Source of the DNA: Tyto alba
Lineage: Eukaryota; Chordata; Aves; Strigiformes; Tytonidae
Assembly: GCF_018691265.1 (NCBI RefSeq)
Contig: NW_024881330.1
Span: 15,623,386 to 15,687,385, forward strand
DNA length: 64,000 bases
Direction: 5' to 3'
A program made the translations under genes and the position numbers. Of this stretch, positions 12,901 through 24,400 are shown in pieces (positions within the stretch are counted from its first letter, which is position 1; each line of letters begins with the position of its first letter). Below the pieces are notes generated by a model. It was not told the origin of the DNA and did no database searches. It was given only the letters and a program-made list of their open reading frames with translations.

Positions 12901-14329
12901 GCAGGGCTTCCATTACAGAAAACAAAGAACCCTTTATTTTCAAGTAGATTGGAAGTTGTTTCCTTGGGTTTGTATTTGCAGTAGAAAGAACTGAAATTGC
13001 ATATTAATGCCATTATAAATTCATATTTGCAATACTTGGGATGGGAGGGTGGGGAAGAAACAAGTTAAAAAAACAGCAACAAAATAAACTAGGACATTTC
13101 TAGTTACAGACGCAAAACCAGAACCTAACATTTGAAAACAAAAGAATCACAATCATGCTGGCTTAAGTGCTCTTAACTTTTGGTATTTTGTAATGCTACA
13201 TATACAGTCCTTGAAACAAAATGCAATAAACCTGCCCTGTTTCTTTTGTTCCAGTAATGTCGTCAACCATTTAGGATTAACATTTGTAATCTGGTGCTCC
13301 TTCCTGGATCTAAGTGTCACTGTGTAAAGCTTACATGTGTGTTTACTGTCATTCCTCATTACTTACATGGAAGTGGTAGTCCTGAGATGTTGGCACGCAG
13401 CTCTGCCTTGCTCATGCTGCCTTGGTGTGGACAGGAATGTCCTCTGCTTCAGTAGCAAACCTTTCATTTTTAAACCACAAAAGCATAACCCATTTTTTTC
13501 ACTGAAATGCTTTGATACGGTAATGATCAAAATATGGTGTGATTCCAAATGAGGTATACAAACTTTCTTGTTCTTGGCATGAAAATATTACTCTCTGGAA
13601 ACACCTTCTGTGTCAAATGATGGATATGTTCCTGTGATTTATGTAAGTGATTGTCAGGAGGTTTTGTGACTCATCCAATTTTAGCAGTCAAGTACTTTTT
13701 CCTTGTCACTTATGACATACTTGATGAATTTTCATGATTAGCTAACGTGCTTCGTAATTGTCAAAACTTTGCAGTGGTATTCCTTAGAAATATTGAGAAG
13801 GGGAAGGTCAGCTTTACCTCCCAGTCTTTCTGTACAACCACATATTTTTTTTCAGATCTCTTTTATTAACCCTGTCTAGTAGCCGTTTGCAAACCTCTCA
13901 GTTTGCTTTGGTTAACTCTCAGATTCATGCTTTGTTTGCCTGTTCTTTAGCGAACAACTCTGCTACTTGACTTGGGTGCAGTAATATCTTAGTGCAGGAA
14001 TACTCCAGTTGTATTTAACAATTGTTTTGGTAGCAAGATACTGTGCTGCTGAGAATGTGACACTGGTATTTTCCATCCCATGTTTTATCACTTGGGTTTG
14101 CTAGAGAAATGCTGATAAAAGTTTTTTCCTCTACACACAACCTTTCTAGATGTCCTTGGCCTCCGTTTTGAGTCACCATGCACCTCGTAGCCTTGCTGTC
14201 CCTGTTGCTGGTGTGGATGCTCCAGAGACCTGTCGAGTATGTTCTTCCTGTCACCAGAGAGATGGAGTTGTTTACGGTGCCTTTCGTAAATCTTTAAATT
14301 TGTGACTTAGTAATTTCTGGCTTCGTGAC
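9963..14329. other. AT-rich non-coding DNA
   Basis: AT-rich sequence with many T and A runs. There is no gene or recognisable transposon. A stretch at 10150-10350 has a regulatory look and is listed separately. Confidence 0.6.
10150..10350. promoter_or_regulatory. possible conserved regulatory element (POU/homeodomain-rich)
   Basis: Dense AT-rich homeodomain-type words, including an octamer-related ATGCTAATTA at 10236-10245, lie among TTTAAAATTGAAT and TTTTAAAATGATT. This resembles the composition of conserved non-coding elements near developmental genes, but it is judged by eye only and conservation has not been tested. Confidence 0.22.
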
Positions 14330-14940
14330 TGGTGAGGCCCATCATGGCCAACCTCCGCCTCGCGCAGCGTGGCGCCGGGGAAGGACCCCACCATTACAGA
14401 CAGCAAGGCCAGCACCTCTGTGCTGCTTTCTCTCCCCCTGTCACTTCTCTGTCTGCTATGGCCAGTGATAAGGACAGTGCAGGAGACCAGAAAGGAAGGA
14501 AAAATGCAAAGGAGCCTCACGGCCCCGTTTTGGGTCTCTTGCACTCTGGGGAAGGGCGGAAAGGACACCGCAGGGTTCGCCTGGCCTGCTCCAGGGCCAG
14601 CGCTGGCCGAGGGGGTGGGCGGCCATGCTGGTGCATGCTGAGCTCTGGTTGTTTCACGTCTCTGGGGAGAGGAGGGCCCCAGCTCACGATGGCAGTGTGC
14701 GGGATGCTCCTGCCTCTGCTCAGAGGTCTAGAAACCTCGGTGCCTATTCCTTAAGCCAAGCCCCCTCCAAGAGTGCAGGATTGCTTCCTAAAAGGCAGAG
14801 AGATCCAGCTGATCTGCTGTGTCCCTGGGGCTGGCCAGGCATACCTGCTGGGTACCCCTGGACATCCCTCCCTGGCGCTGGGTGAGTGGGGGCCATCATG
14901 CCCCTCTGCTGGGCTCTGACAGCTGCTGCGCGGTAACCAG
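14330..14940. other. GC-rich patch with CpG cluster
   Basis: The base composition rises sharply above the surrounding AT-rich DNA. Six CpG dinucleotides fall within about 23 bases (14356-14378), and further ones are scattered to 14935. Open frames of up to 140 codons run across both strands here, but overlapping frames in several phases are expected in GC-rich DNA and none shows a domain. It could be a small CpG island, a GC-rich exon remnant or simple compositional drift. Confidence 0.45.
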
Positions 14941-17006
14941 GCTGTCACTCAGAGCTCCTACAGGCAGATATTTAGAGATCCTTGTTTGATACACGACTCG
15001 TGTTTGAGGGGAGAATACATAAACTGCACCCTGTAAGGCTCCGGGGGTGTATTTGATCAGTCATTTTCCCTCCTGCCTTCCATTTCAAATCTTTCTGTGA
15101 ACTTGAATCCTCCCATTAATTTGCCTGAAGGAAATGCAGGTCCACTATCCTTCTATCTCATTATTGACTTCTTGCTGCAGCAGGAGCGTTTTACTGTCTC
15201 GAGGCAGTGGCTCTGGATGCCTGGGGGAGGGTGCCAGGCAGCACAGCACCCATTGGGACCACAGTGGAAGTGAGACCAAGCAGTAAACGCTGCCATCATA
15301 TCGTGTTTGACCTGAGCCCTTATATGTACCAGTGACACCAAGAAGTTACTGATGGTGGTAATTGGTGCAGTGCTGCTTGTTGATAAAATAGTGTTCCAGG
15401 GTTTTCATCTCTTTCGCTTTTTCTTTTCCTGGATAAAGTTTTGTAATTGAAGCCTTTGTCCTTGAAAAGTCCCCACAAAAATAAAATCTCTCTGAGATGA
15501 GAAACTGGTGGATGTGCTTTCTGAATTGCTTACATAAATAACTAGAAAACTCATTTTCTTGTCTCTTCAAAGTATCGCAGCTCTGTATATCTGATGTGGT
15601 GCAGTGTTCCAGGCTTTCCCCCTGGGCTGTGCAAAGGCGGATGTGTAATTACACCAGTCCGTTTGGAGGAAAGTTGTGATGGTGAGACCTATTAAAATCT
15701 TTTGTGAAGGAGGAAAAATAGTTCTTCTCCTGGGCTCTCCATTACTTCTCCCTCTCTACAAAGTTTAGCCTGCTTCTTTGCATCTTCTTCCCCAAAAAAC
15801 ACTGGATGTTGGCACCTTTGAAATCTAGACACACCGAAGCCCATGAATTTCATGGCAAAGTTGCTTGCTTTGTGGAGAAGGGGCACTAAAATGTTTTCAA
15901 AACTTTGAAAATGAATACTTAGAGTGAAATTTGAAAATGGATGTTCATAGTGGAAGTTCCTCAGCACTGCTATTACTAAATGACTTGCTGATCAAAGGCT
16001 TTGACATTTTTACCGTTGGTTTAAGTAGGGATGAACTTGTGCCAGAGCTAGCTCCTTCCAAAAATCCAACCCAGTTGTAGATACATTACAGGAGATATAA
16101 AAGTGAAGAGGAATGGGCAGTATTTGAAAGAATGCAAAGCAAATACCAGTGAACACATAGGAAAAGCTTTCTAGAAACCCATAAACTGAACCCTGCTTTT
16201 GATGCACCTTACTGTGGATGCCATTTTAAAAGCTGTCATTTTAGCAAAGGAAGGAGCAAAGCTCCCTCCCTGTACGTGAGTTCAGCATCAGAAGTGAAGT
16301 GGTTTGAGAAGAATTTGAGATTAAAAATCCCCCAAAAATTAGTGTTAAAGAGATTTTCTCATTTTTCTACTTAAAAGCTTGGCTGCATTAATGGAGTGGT
16401 CTGACAGCTCTGCAGCACTCAGTAGACACCCACTGACATGTATACCCATGCACTTCATCAAAGCCTTTCTGTCTTTCCCTGCCTGTGAGCCCCCGCCAAA
16501 GCTAGGAGGCGAAGATGAGGTACCTGACGCAGGAATCTGTCACCTTGGCATTTAGGCAGGTCACTTGCTGCAGTGAGACTTCAGAGGGAGCTTTCTGGTT
16601 GCCTCTGCATTCCTGGATAATTCCTAAGAAACCTACTACCTGAGCAATTGATCAAGCAAATTCCTGGATGACACCTGGTGTTGGGTTCCCATCTACATTT
16701 CCTATTTTTGCCTTTGCATGAAGGTGTCCAGGGCTGCATGTGTGTGCGCACACCATGCTTCAGCTGCAACCGGTCCCTCCTGGCGGGGGGAATGGGTGAC
16801 CCGTGGCTGTCATGTGGCTTGTTGCTAACACGGAGCTGACAGTAATATTGACGAGCGGTGGTTGCATCAAGCTGGAATAGCTGAGGCTGGTAATATTTAC
16901 GGCTGCATTAAACCTCACAGTCTGAAGCTGCCTGACCGCTCTGCTCTTTGTGCTGCATTTCCTCCTGCCTCTGATCTGTTTCCAGCAGTGCATTTCCAAT
17001 GCATTA
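14941..17006. other. non-coding unique DNA
   Basis: No gene or mobile element recognised. Composition returns to average after the GC-rich patch. Confidence 0.6.
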
Positions 17007-17040
17007 GTGCATGCGTGTACATGTGTGCATGTGCACATAT
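17007..17040. repeat. 34-bp perfect alternating purine-pyrimidine tract
   Basis: Every position alternates purine and pyrimidine over 34 bases, built from GTGC, ATGC, GTGT, ACAT and GCAC words. Such tracts can adopt left-handed Z-DNA under negative supercoiling. It is not a simple (TG)n microsatellite because CG, CA, TA and TG steps are mixed. Confidence 0.85.
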
Positions 17041-18026
17041 TAATCTCCAAGTGGTAATTTCCAGTGGAGTTTTAATCTTCAGTTTCCTTTGTAAGGAGCT
17101 GTCTGTCTGGAGAATAAATTTGAGCCTTTTTTCTGGCAGGTCACATGCAGGGCAGCCAGCCAGTGTGAATTTTCCTAGTCCTGCTATGCAGGTGACCTAA
17201 ATCTTTTTACCTGACTGGGTTTTCCTTCTCAGCAGTGACACATCTGTGATTCTTCCCTGCTCAAGCCTAGATTTCTGTCTTGAACAGACATTAGCAAATT
17301 TGTCTGTGTAGCTTCTGCATTTTTATGCCAATACCTGTTCCATGGCCTGGACCTTATAGCTCCTCAAGGACTGAGCTGAGATCAGCAGTTCTGTGTTTGT
17401 TTATTGTCTTCCCTCCAGCAAAGCACTGTGGATGGTGTTTAATCTGTGGCTGTTACTCCACTTGGCTGTCCCTGTTCTCTTCCTATTCCTTACTGAGTTT
17501 GATCTTGTATTACATGAATTGCAGTGTATATTAAAGTATCTAAGTGCTTTATGCTGGCAAACATTGCATTATGGGCCATGACCATATGAGAAGGTGAAGT
17601 TGGCCTCGGAGCATGGTTTTGCCCATTATAACCACCACAGCAGCTGATAAAACTCTTGTGTAAAATTTCATGAAGGTGATAGCATTGTGAATGGTAGGGC
17701 TGTTGCAGAATATTCTTTTTCTCAATTACTACATGATACAAAGTGAGATTAAAGCTAAGTGAAATTTCTGGCCAGTACAAGAAAAATGATAATCAGAAAA
17801 AAGCAAGTGACCAGCTTCAAAGAGCAAGGTTCGTTGCTGGCAAATCTGAATAAGCAAAACCAGTTAGTGCTTATGAAAGCAAAAAATTAGATTTTTGTAG
17901 TGTAGATGAAATTAATTTAATTTTTCTAATGCTAACAAAATTAGCTTCCTAAATGTTATTAATCGACATTGAATAGGAAAAGCATTCAGTTTTCCCAGTA
18001 ACTAGAGCAGCTGTGACCTGGGCCAC
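17041..18026. other. non-coding DNA with homeodomain-like AT-rich stretch
   Basis: No gene seen. From about 17880 to 17970 the sequence carries closely packed AATTA/TAAT words, including GAAATTAATTTAAT and GTTATTAATCGA, which could be a homeodomain-binding cluster or simply AT-rich drift. Confidence 0.5.
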
Positions 18027-18072
18027 AGCACCAACATCTCCAGTTAAGGAGCACCAGTGTCTCCAGTTAAGG
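18027..18072. repeat. 23-bp tandem duplication, two copies
   Basis: Units at 18027-18049 and 18050-18072 both start AGCACCA and both end with the identical 13-mer TCTCCAGTTAAGG. The only differences lie in the middle of the unit. It is probably a slippage duplication. Confidence 0.85.
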
Positions 18073-21000
18073 GATGTGATAAGAGATAGGATGTGGAGAA
18101 AGACCAGACCAGTGCTGTGCTTTTCTAGGTGAGATTGTTAACATTCTTAGTTGGGATCCAAGCTTCAAGGGGTAAGATACCTTTTTCTGAGAATACATGT
18201 AAATAATATCAGGGGTTTACTGATAATTATAGTTCCTCTCGTTCCCTCTCCTTCTGTTATCTCTGAGTTATTTACCTGTGTGTAGGTGTAGAGGGCTGGT
18301 GTAAAATCTGTGATGCACACAATTCACTGTCCAAATTTTGAACAACTATTACATTCAGAAATTAATATTTTTCTTTCCTGTTTATTGTTCAGTTGGCTTG
18401 AAGGAAGGAATTTTTTGGATTTCCTTTCCACAAAATCTTTTTTTTTTTTTTTTTCTGGATATGTTGTCTGTTAAAGTGACATTGTCTTATCTTCAGAAGA
18501 AGTTTTGAATTCTGTCCTTCCATGTGGCTTTCAACATCTGCCTTTTGACTCTCACTTGCAAACTCCTCCTGGCTAACCGGATGGTGTCACCTGGATTCAG
18601 CCTGGAGATCCTTGCATGTGAAAGGATCCTTGCTGGGTCTCTTGCTGGGCAGTGTCAATGTGCCTTAGGACTTCTCCAGGTGGAGGAGCCAGGAAAGTGG
18701 AGGCAAGTCAATGTCCCCCAGTGAAGTCAAAGCACATAGGTTAAAATGTGAATGGTTTCATCCAGGTGTGAAATGGCCTTTAGAAGTGCTGTCAGGGAAG
18801 GAAGTGGTGGGAATTTGGTTTCATGTGTTGTAGCACTGACAGCTTGTGCCTTTTAGAAATCTCTCTTATATCTTGTTTTACATGAAGACAGTTGAAATCT
18901 TAACAGACAATAATTACAGTAAGTTTAATAAATGCCTATTTACATCACCAAGCTAAATGTATGAGCTGAAGAACGTGCACTAGAAAAAAATCTGACAAAT
19001 AGCAAAAGAGATCATGGGTCTCTGCTAATGGTTATTCAGTGGTTCAGCTCGCAGCCATGCCATCAAGTGCTGAAATGCTGAATTTCAGGCTGGGAGCTAG
19101 AGCGATGGGCTGGGTGGTGAAGGTGGTCTGTGCTGTGAATTGGCTGCAGAGGACTTGAGCCAACTCGGGGTCTCTGGCCCACCAGTGGGGTGGCCAAGGG
19201 GCTACTGAAGAGCTGGATGATTCGGGCACTCACTATGCCCATCCTGCCACAAGTTAATGACCATCTGCTCCAAGAAAGGATCAAGAGGTGGTATCCAGAG
19301 TGACAGTTTACATTCAGGAAGTTCTCACCAATTAAGGGCTTTCTTTTTAATGAAAGTTTGCTTTTGCAGAGTGAATGATTTATGGCACGGTTTAAAATGT
19401 ATTGCTTTGACTAGGCCTACACACTTTGAACACTCTACATAAAATCAGAAACCTTTGAAACAAACTCATAAATATTGTCTGAGCATTCAGAATATATTGC
19501 CTTCTGGAGGATGTGTAATGTAGTTTATCACCAAGCAGTTACAGGAAGATATTTAAACTATGTAGACATTCTTGCTTAGACTCCTAGTAATATAATTATT
19601 CCATTAGTTACTGAATCCTGAAATAACCTCAAGCCCCTGAGATCTGAAGTAGTTAATGCCAGGGGGCATATGTTGTATTTTAAAGCAAGCAATTTTAAAC
19701 AAGGATTAGTTACTTGTCTTTTCTCTAATGCTTTGCAGTTGTATATTTGAAAAAAAGATTCAGATTTTCTGTCTGCTCAGATAATACAGTGAAATTTTCT
19801 GACTTCATTTTGGAACCATAATATTTCTTAAAGAAACACAGATAAGGAGAAGCTTCTCCTCCAAGCCATTTGAAGTCTTCAGCCCTTTTGTCCCAGAGAG
19901 ATATGTCACCCTAAACCAAATCTGGCATGCAGTAGAGCAGTCAGCCAGTGCTCTCTGGGGTAGAAAACCAGCATTGGTCACCTAACCGGTGGACCAGATG
20001 ATAGCAAGTCATCAGGAATGTCCACATAAATCAGATTTATGTACATAAAAAAGATTACTGGGTTGGAGGATATGTACCCTGGAGAGCTGGGTTCGTGGGA
20101 TGTAGAGGTAATTATTTTTTTGTAGAACAGGCAGGGGAAGACAGGTAAGGTTATAGGTACAGGAGCGGGTGAATACTCTGTTGCTGTAACTGCCCAGTGA
20201 GTGTTCTTTCTCAGCTTTCACAAATGTTTCCTATATGTTTTGTACAATATGGAGATGGGATCTGTATCTGGGGAGCCTGTGCAGGTGTTTCTGTTCATAG
20301 CATCAGTACTGCAGCACTACTAGTGAGTGTGACATCCATGTGGGTCTCCTCTGTGGTTTTGATAATTAAGCATTTAGGTGCTTAAATCCTCATTTGTATT
20401 CCCGGGAGAGTTTGGGCACGCAGCAGCTGGATGGCTGGCACATGTTGGACCAGCTGGTGGTCACTGACCTGCTCTGGCCCCAGGGTGGTTGCATGAACCC
20501 CTGAATAATTTTTGATCCTGTTGGACTGTGTCTAGATGCTGCAGAACTGGGCCCTCTGAACTTGTCTCCTTCTTTTTTGATTATGCAGGGGCATGAGACT
20601 GGGCCAGAAAACTGTGGAAATAGTAACTGAGTAATTTCCTTACTTCCCAGTTGACTTGATCCCTCCATTCTGTGCTGGTCCTTTTTGAAATTTTTTAAGC
20701 CATGTAACAGCAGTGAGGGTATAAATATGCTAGAGGACCTGATCAAAAGCTTGGGGCTGAACTATTCTCAGGCTTGTATTTAATAGATATGCTTTATAGT
20801 GGGTAATGACAAAATGGTATCCCACATGGGAGTCCTTACATTGTTGCATCCTCTAGCCCAAATTAATTATTGATGTGAAAGAAGGGGCAAGAGCAAGACA
20901 GGGCTTATTTCGTACAAGAGTTATTATGTTCTTAAATATTCTCATTGTAGACTGTAATTTTCTTTTACTTTGAGCACTAAGTAACTTTATATCAAGCATT

Positions 21001-21476
21001 GATCCTATTTTGTTGAAACATTTGCATGGTCCATTGCTTTTGATTTGTTAAATAGCACATTTAAAGTCCTGTGAAGCACACCCATTCAGGAAAGCTGTGC
21101 CAGCCAGCCATAATTTTACTTGATATTAAATTGTACACGTTGGCTTTGAAAAAAAAAGAAGCTTGTAGGACTGTGTTCTCTGTGTTTCTTTTGAGTCTAT
21201 TCCAGAGCTACAGTTTAAACGTATTTCTGGATCTACCTGAAATTTTAACTCAGTGACATTTGTGTTCGAAAGCCTTTTGGTGAGAAGGTCCATGTGCTAC
21301 CGAACATCCTGGAACTAAAGAGTTAATAGTACAGCTCTGTTTCCCTCTAAACTTAGGCATCTTTGGGTATTTGGATACATTTTTCTTAATCAGTTCTGAC
21401 AAGAGATTGAAAACTTCCTAGTAGCCTAAGAATTAGATTCAGTAATTAAAATTTCTGTGTGAATAACTAAACTGAC
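18073..21476. other. non-coding unique DNA
   Basis: No supportable gene or transposon. A T17-type run lies at about 18438-18455. Confidence 0.6.
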
Positions 21477-21499
21477 TTTTTTTTTTTTTTTTTTTTTTT
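21477..21499. repeat. poly-T tract (T23)
   Basis: An uninterrupted T run of about 23 bases. It could be the tail of a minus-strand retroposon, but no element body is recognisable beside it. Confidence 0.85.
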
Positions 21500-24400
21500 G
21501 TTACTTTTAAAGGGAAACAGTCTGATGAACAGAGTATAAACAAGTGCCCAGGTGGAAGACAGCTATTTTCTTGTGTTCTTGCATTCTTCTTGGGGATTGA
21601 GAGCAAAATTCAGATGCCTCCAATGTCAGGTATTAGAACATGTGTGTGCAAGATACAGTTGGAGGAGACAAACGAAATCAAGACTGGGAAGTGCTGCATT
21701 GCCAATTAATTCTTCCTTTGATTCTTTTCTGTCTCTCACTATGTAGACTGAGACATCACTGAATTAAGATCTTGGAGATAAATATTTCTTTGGCAAGTTT
21801 AGAGAAATTAATTTTAAACTTACAACTGAAACATTCTTATTATACAAAGTTCTCTTTATTCTTATTCCATGCTGTGGTCTGTGCCTCTCTTTTGAACATC
21901 ATTACTTTTGGTTTTGGGAGTATTTTTATTTTTGCAGTTACTGCAGCTACTGCAGCTGTGCAATACCAGTTTTGCATACAATCAGAATCTGGCCTTAGTT
22001 AGCAAGTACTTCACACTCAGTGGAGATTATTTCCTTTCTACCAGCCCAAACTCTGAATGCACAATTGCCACGTTTTCTGTGTAATCGGAAACCTTTTCTA
22101 GACTAAAGTGATTGTGGGCAGAGGTTATGTTTTATCCTGGACTTGTGGAGTTGTTGTTGCATTTCCTTTAGGTGTAGAGGACTAAACCAGGACAGAACCA
22201 CAGTCCTATAGGAACAGATCTTTTGTCAAAGTGCTTCTTGTCTTATTCTCAAAATTTAACCCCTTTTTTTTTTAGTGAGAGGAATCTTTCCTTCCTCCTC
22301 CACCCTGCTCTAGGCACTGTCCTTTTTTGTTGTTGTTGTTGTTAACCTTAGTAAACTGTAATTACAATATACTCTCCTGTCCTTAATAATGCAGTTTTTC
22401 TTTCTTTCCATTAAATATTTCTGTCTCTTGTAACAAAGGACACGATGGCTTGATTTTTATTTTTTTAAGACGAGAGAAATTCTGATTTCTGAGGCTCAGA
22501 GCATCTCCTGTATGAGGGAATAGGCACCACACCGCCTGATTTTCCAGGACCTAACATTTTGTGTGTGAATAAGTTAATACTTACAAGTTTACTTACAAGT
22601 TACTACTTAATAAGTACTTCACCAAATTCTCCTTTTGGGATTGCTGGCTACCTGTACTGCTTTGCCTGTTGTGTTGCAGTACGCAGTATGTAGTCATAAT
22701 CCTTGGTTTGCGAGGTAGTAATTATTGAGCAGATGTAGCGTACAATGATAGTGAGGCTTTTAAGCGGCTTACTGATACAGCAGTTTAAAGAATCTTTGCC
22801 AGCTATAGTAACATTACTTCTGGTTGCCTGTCTTAATTCATTTCAGATTAATCTGTCTTACAGTCGTAAGGAAAATGAATCGAGTCAGTAACTTCAAGAG
22901 TTATGTAAAATCTGTACCGTGCTATATAATTGTTCAGTTTTATGTATGCTACTGAAATTGGAATGTCAATTTGACACAAATTCGCCAAAACAGAATGCTA
23001 GATGATCTGATCTCTTCCTCAAATAAAAGCCTTGAAACCTCTCTTTATGTACTGCTCGGGAGTTTACCAATATCCTTGTCTTCTTTCACAGGATCTTGGA
23101 CATATTTGTTTTTCCGTATGGCAGTTAACTAAATCTGCCCATATTTGTGTGGGGGAGCGTGGGGGAGCCCATGCATGTGTGTGTTTCAGAGACCAATGGT
23201 TGGAGGTGTATGTGAATGTGCACATAAACAGCATACCCCATTCCCAAACGCTCCTGTTGAACAAATACCAAGATGAATCAGATAAGGATATGACAAACCA
23301 GAAATGTATAATTGTATCAAAAGCAAACAGACTAAAAGTGACTAAATATTTTGGCAGTGAGCCCTCCTGGGGAAACTAGATTAAGTCTTTCTGTTACATT
23401 ACGTGGGAAGGAAGAGAGGGTCTGGATTCTCCCCTGCTCCAAAACTCTTAAGCCTGAAGTATGATTCTCTTTGACTGTTTACAGCTGTTGAAAAATTGGT
23501 AAAAGGCAAGCTAGAACAGGATAAAGGATGCCAGTGCCAGTTATTAGAATATGTTGTCTGGAACCCATGTCTAAATCCTTTTGCTTGTTGAACTTTCTGG
23601 AGTTTGTGATTGTAGTTAGTTTTTCCTATTTATTTTAGAAACAGGCCAGTGGGAAAAGTCTGGGTTCCCCACCCAAAGCAAAATAAATTGTGATTTGATC
23701 ATGTTTTGGCCTTATCTCTGTTGTTCTTTATTCATCACAAGCATTCAAATCTGTCCTGACTGTTGATTCTGCTGTTTCACTGCATCCAACTGGAGCTTTG
23801 CAAATGAGGTTTAGGGCTTGTTTCAATGTATATTATCAGCTGCTCTGTATCAAAGTTCATCCAATTCCCTTCGTTGCTTAGTTCCTCTTAAACTTCTGGC
23901 ATTGTAGGTTACTTAGGCAAGAATCTCTTTTTTTTTCATTTGATTTTTTTCCCCCTTTGTGGTTAGTGTAAGATGCTAGGAACAAGAAATATTGACAATC
24001 TGAAATCAGAGGTATGATAATCTTTTGGGTCCACTACAGACAGGGTTTTGTGTCTGTCACCTCACTGCTGAGAGTGGCTTCAGCATAGGACAGAGGTTTG
24101 TGTCTGCTGAATGCAAGACAAGTTACTTGATAAATTCATTTAGGTTTTGGTATGCACAGAATTGTGTTGCACGTATTGATGACCTCTTTTTTTTTTTAAC
24201 ATCAGCTTCTTTGATACTTCGAGAGAGAGCATGCATTTGAGGTCTGTATATCTATTAGTCTTTTTCACTGCCATTTGGATAAACTAAAAGGCAAGCTTCA
24301 GTGCAGTGCCTGTAACCCAACGTGTTATATAGTATCGTCAACGAAGAGTAAATGATCACTTTGTCATTAACCTATTACCAGTGACAGTTCACAGGAAAAA

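Noticed and set aside
14332..14754. 140-codon frame in GC-rich DNA
   Set aside because: Several overlapping frames are open in the same patch and none shows a recognisable family.
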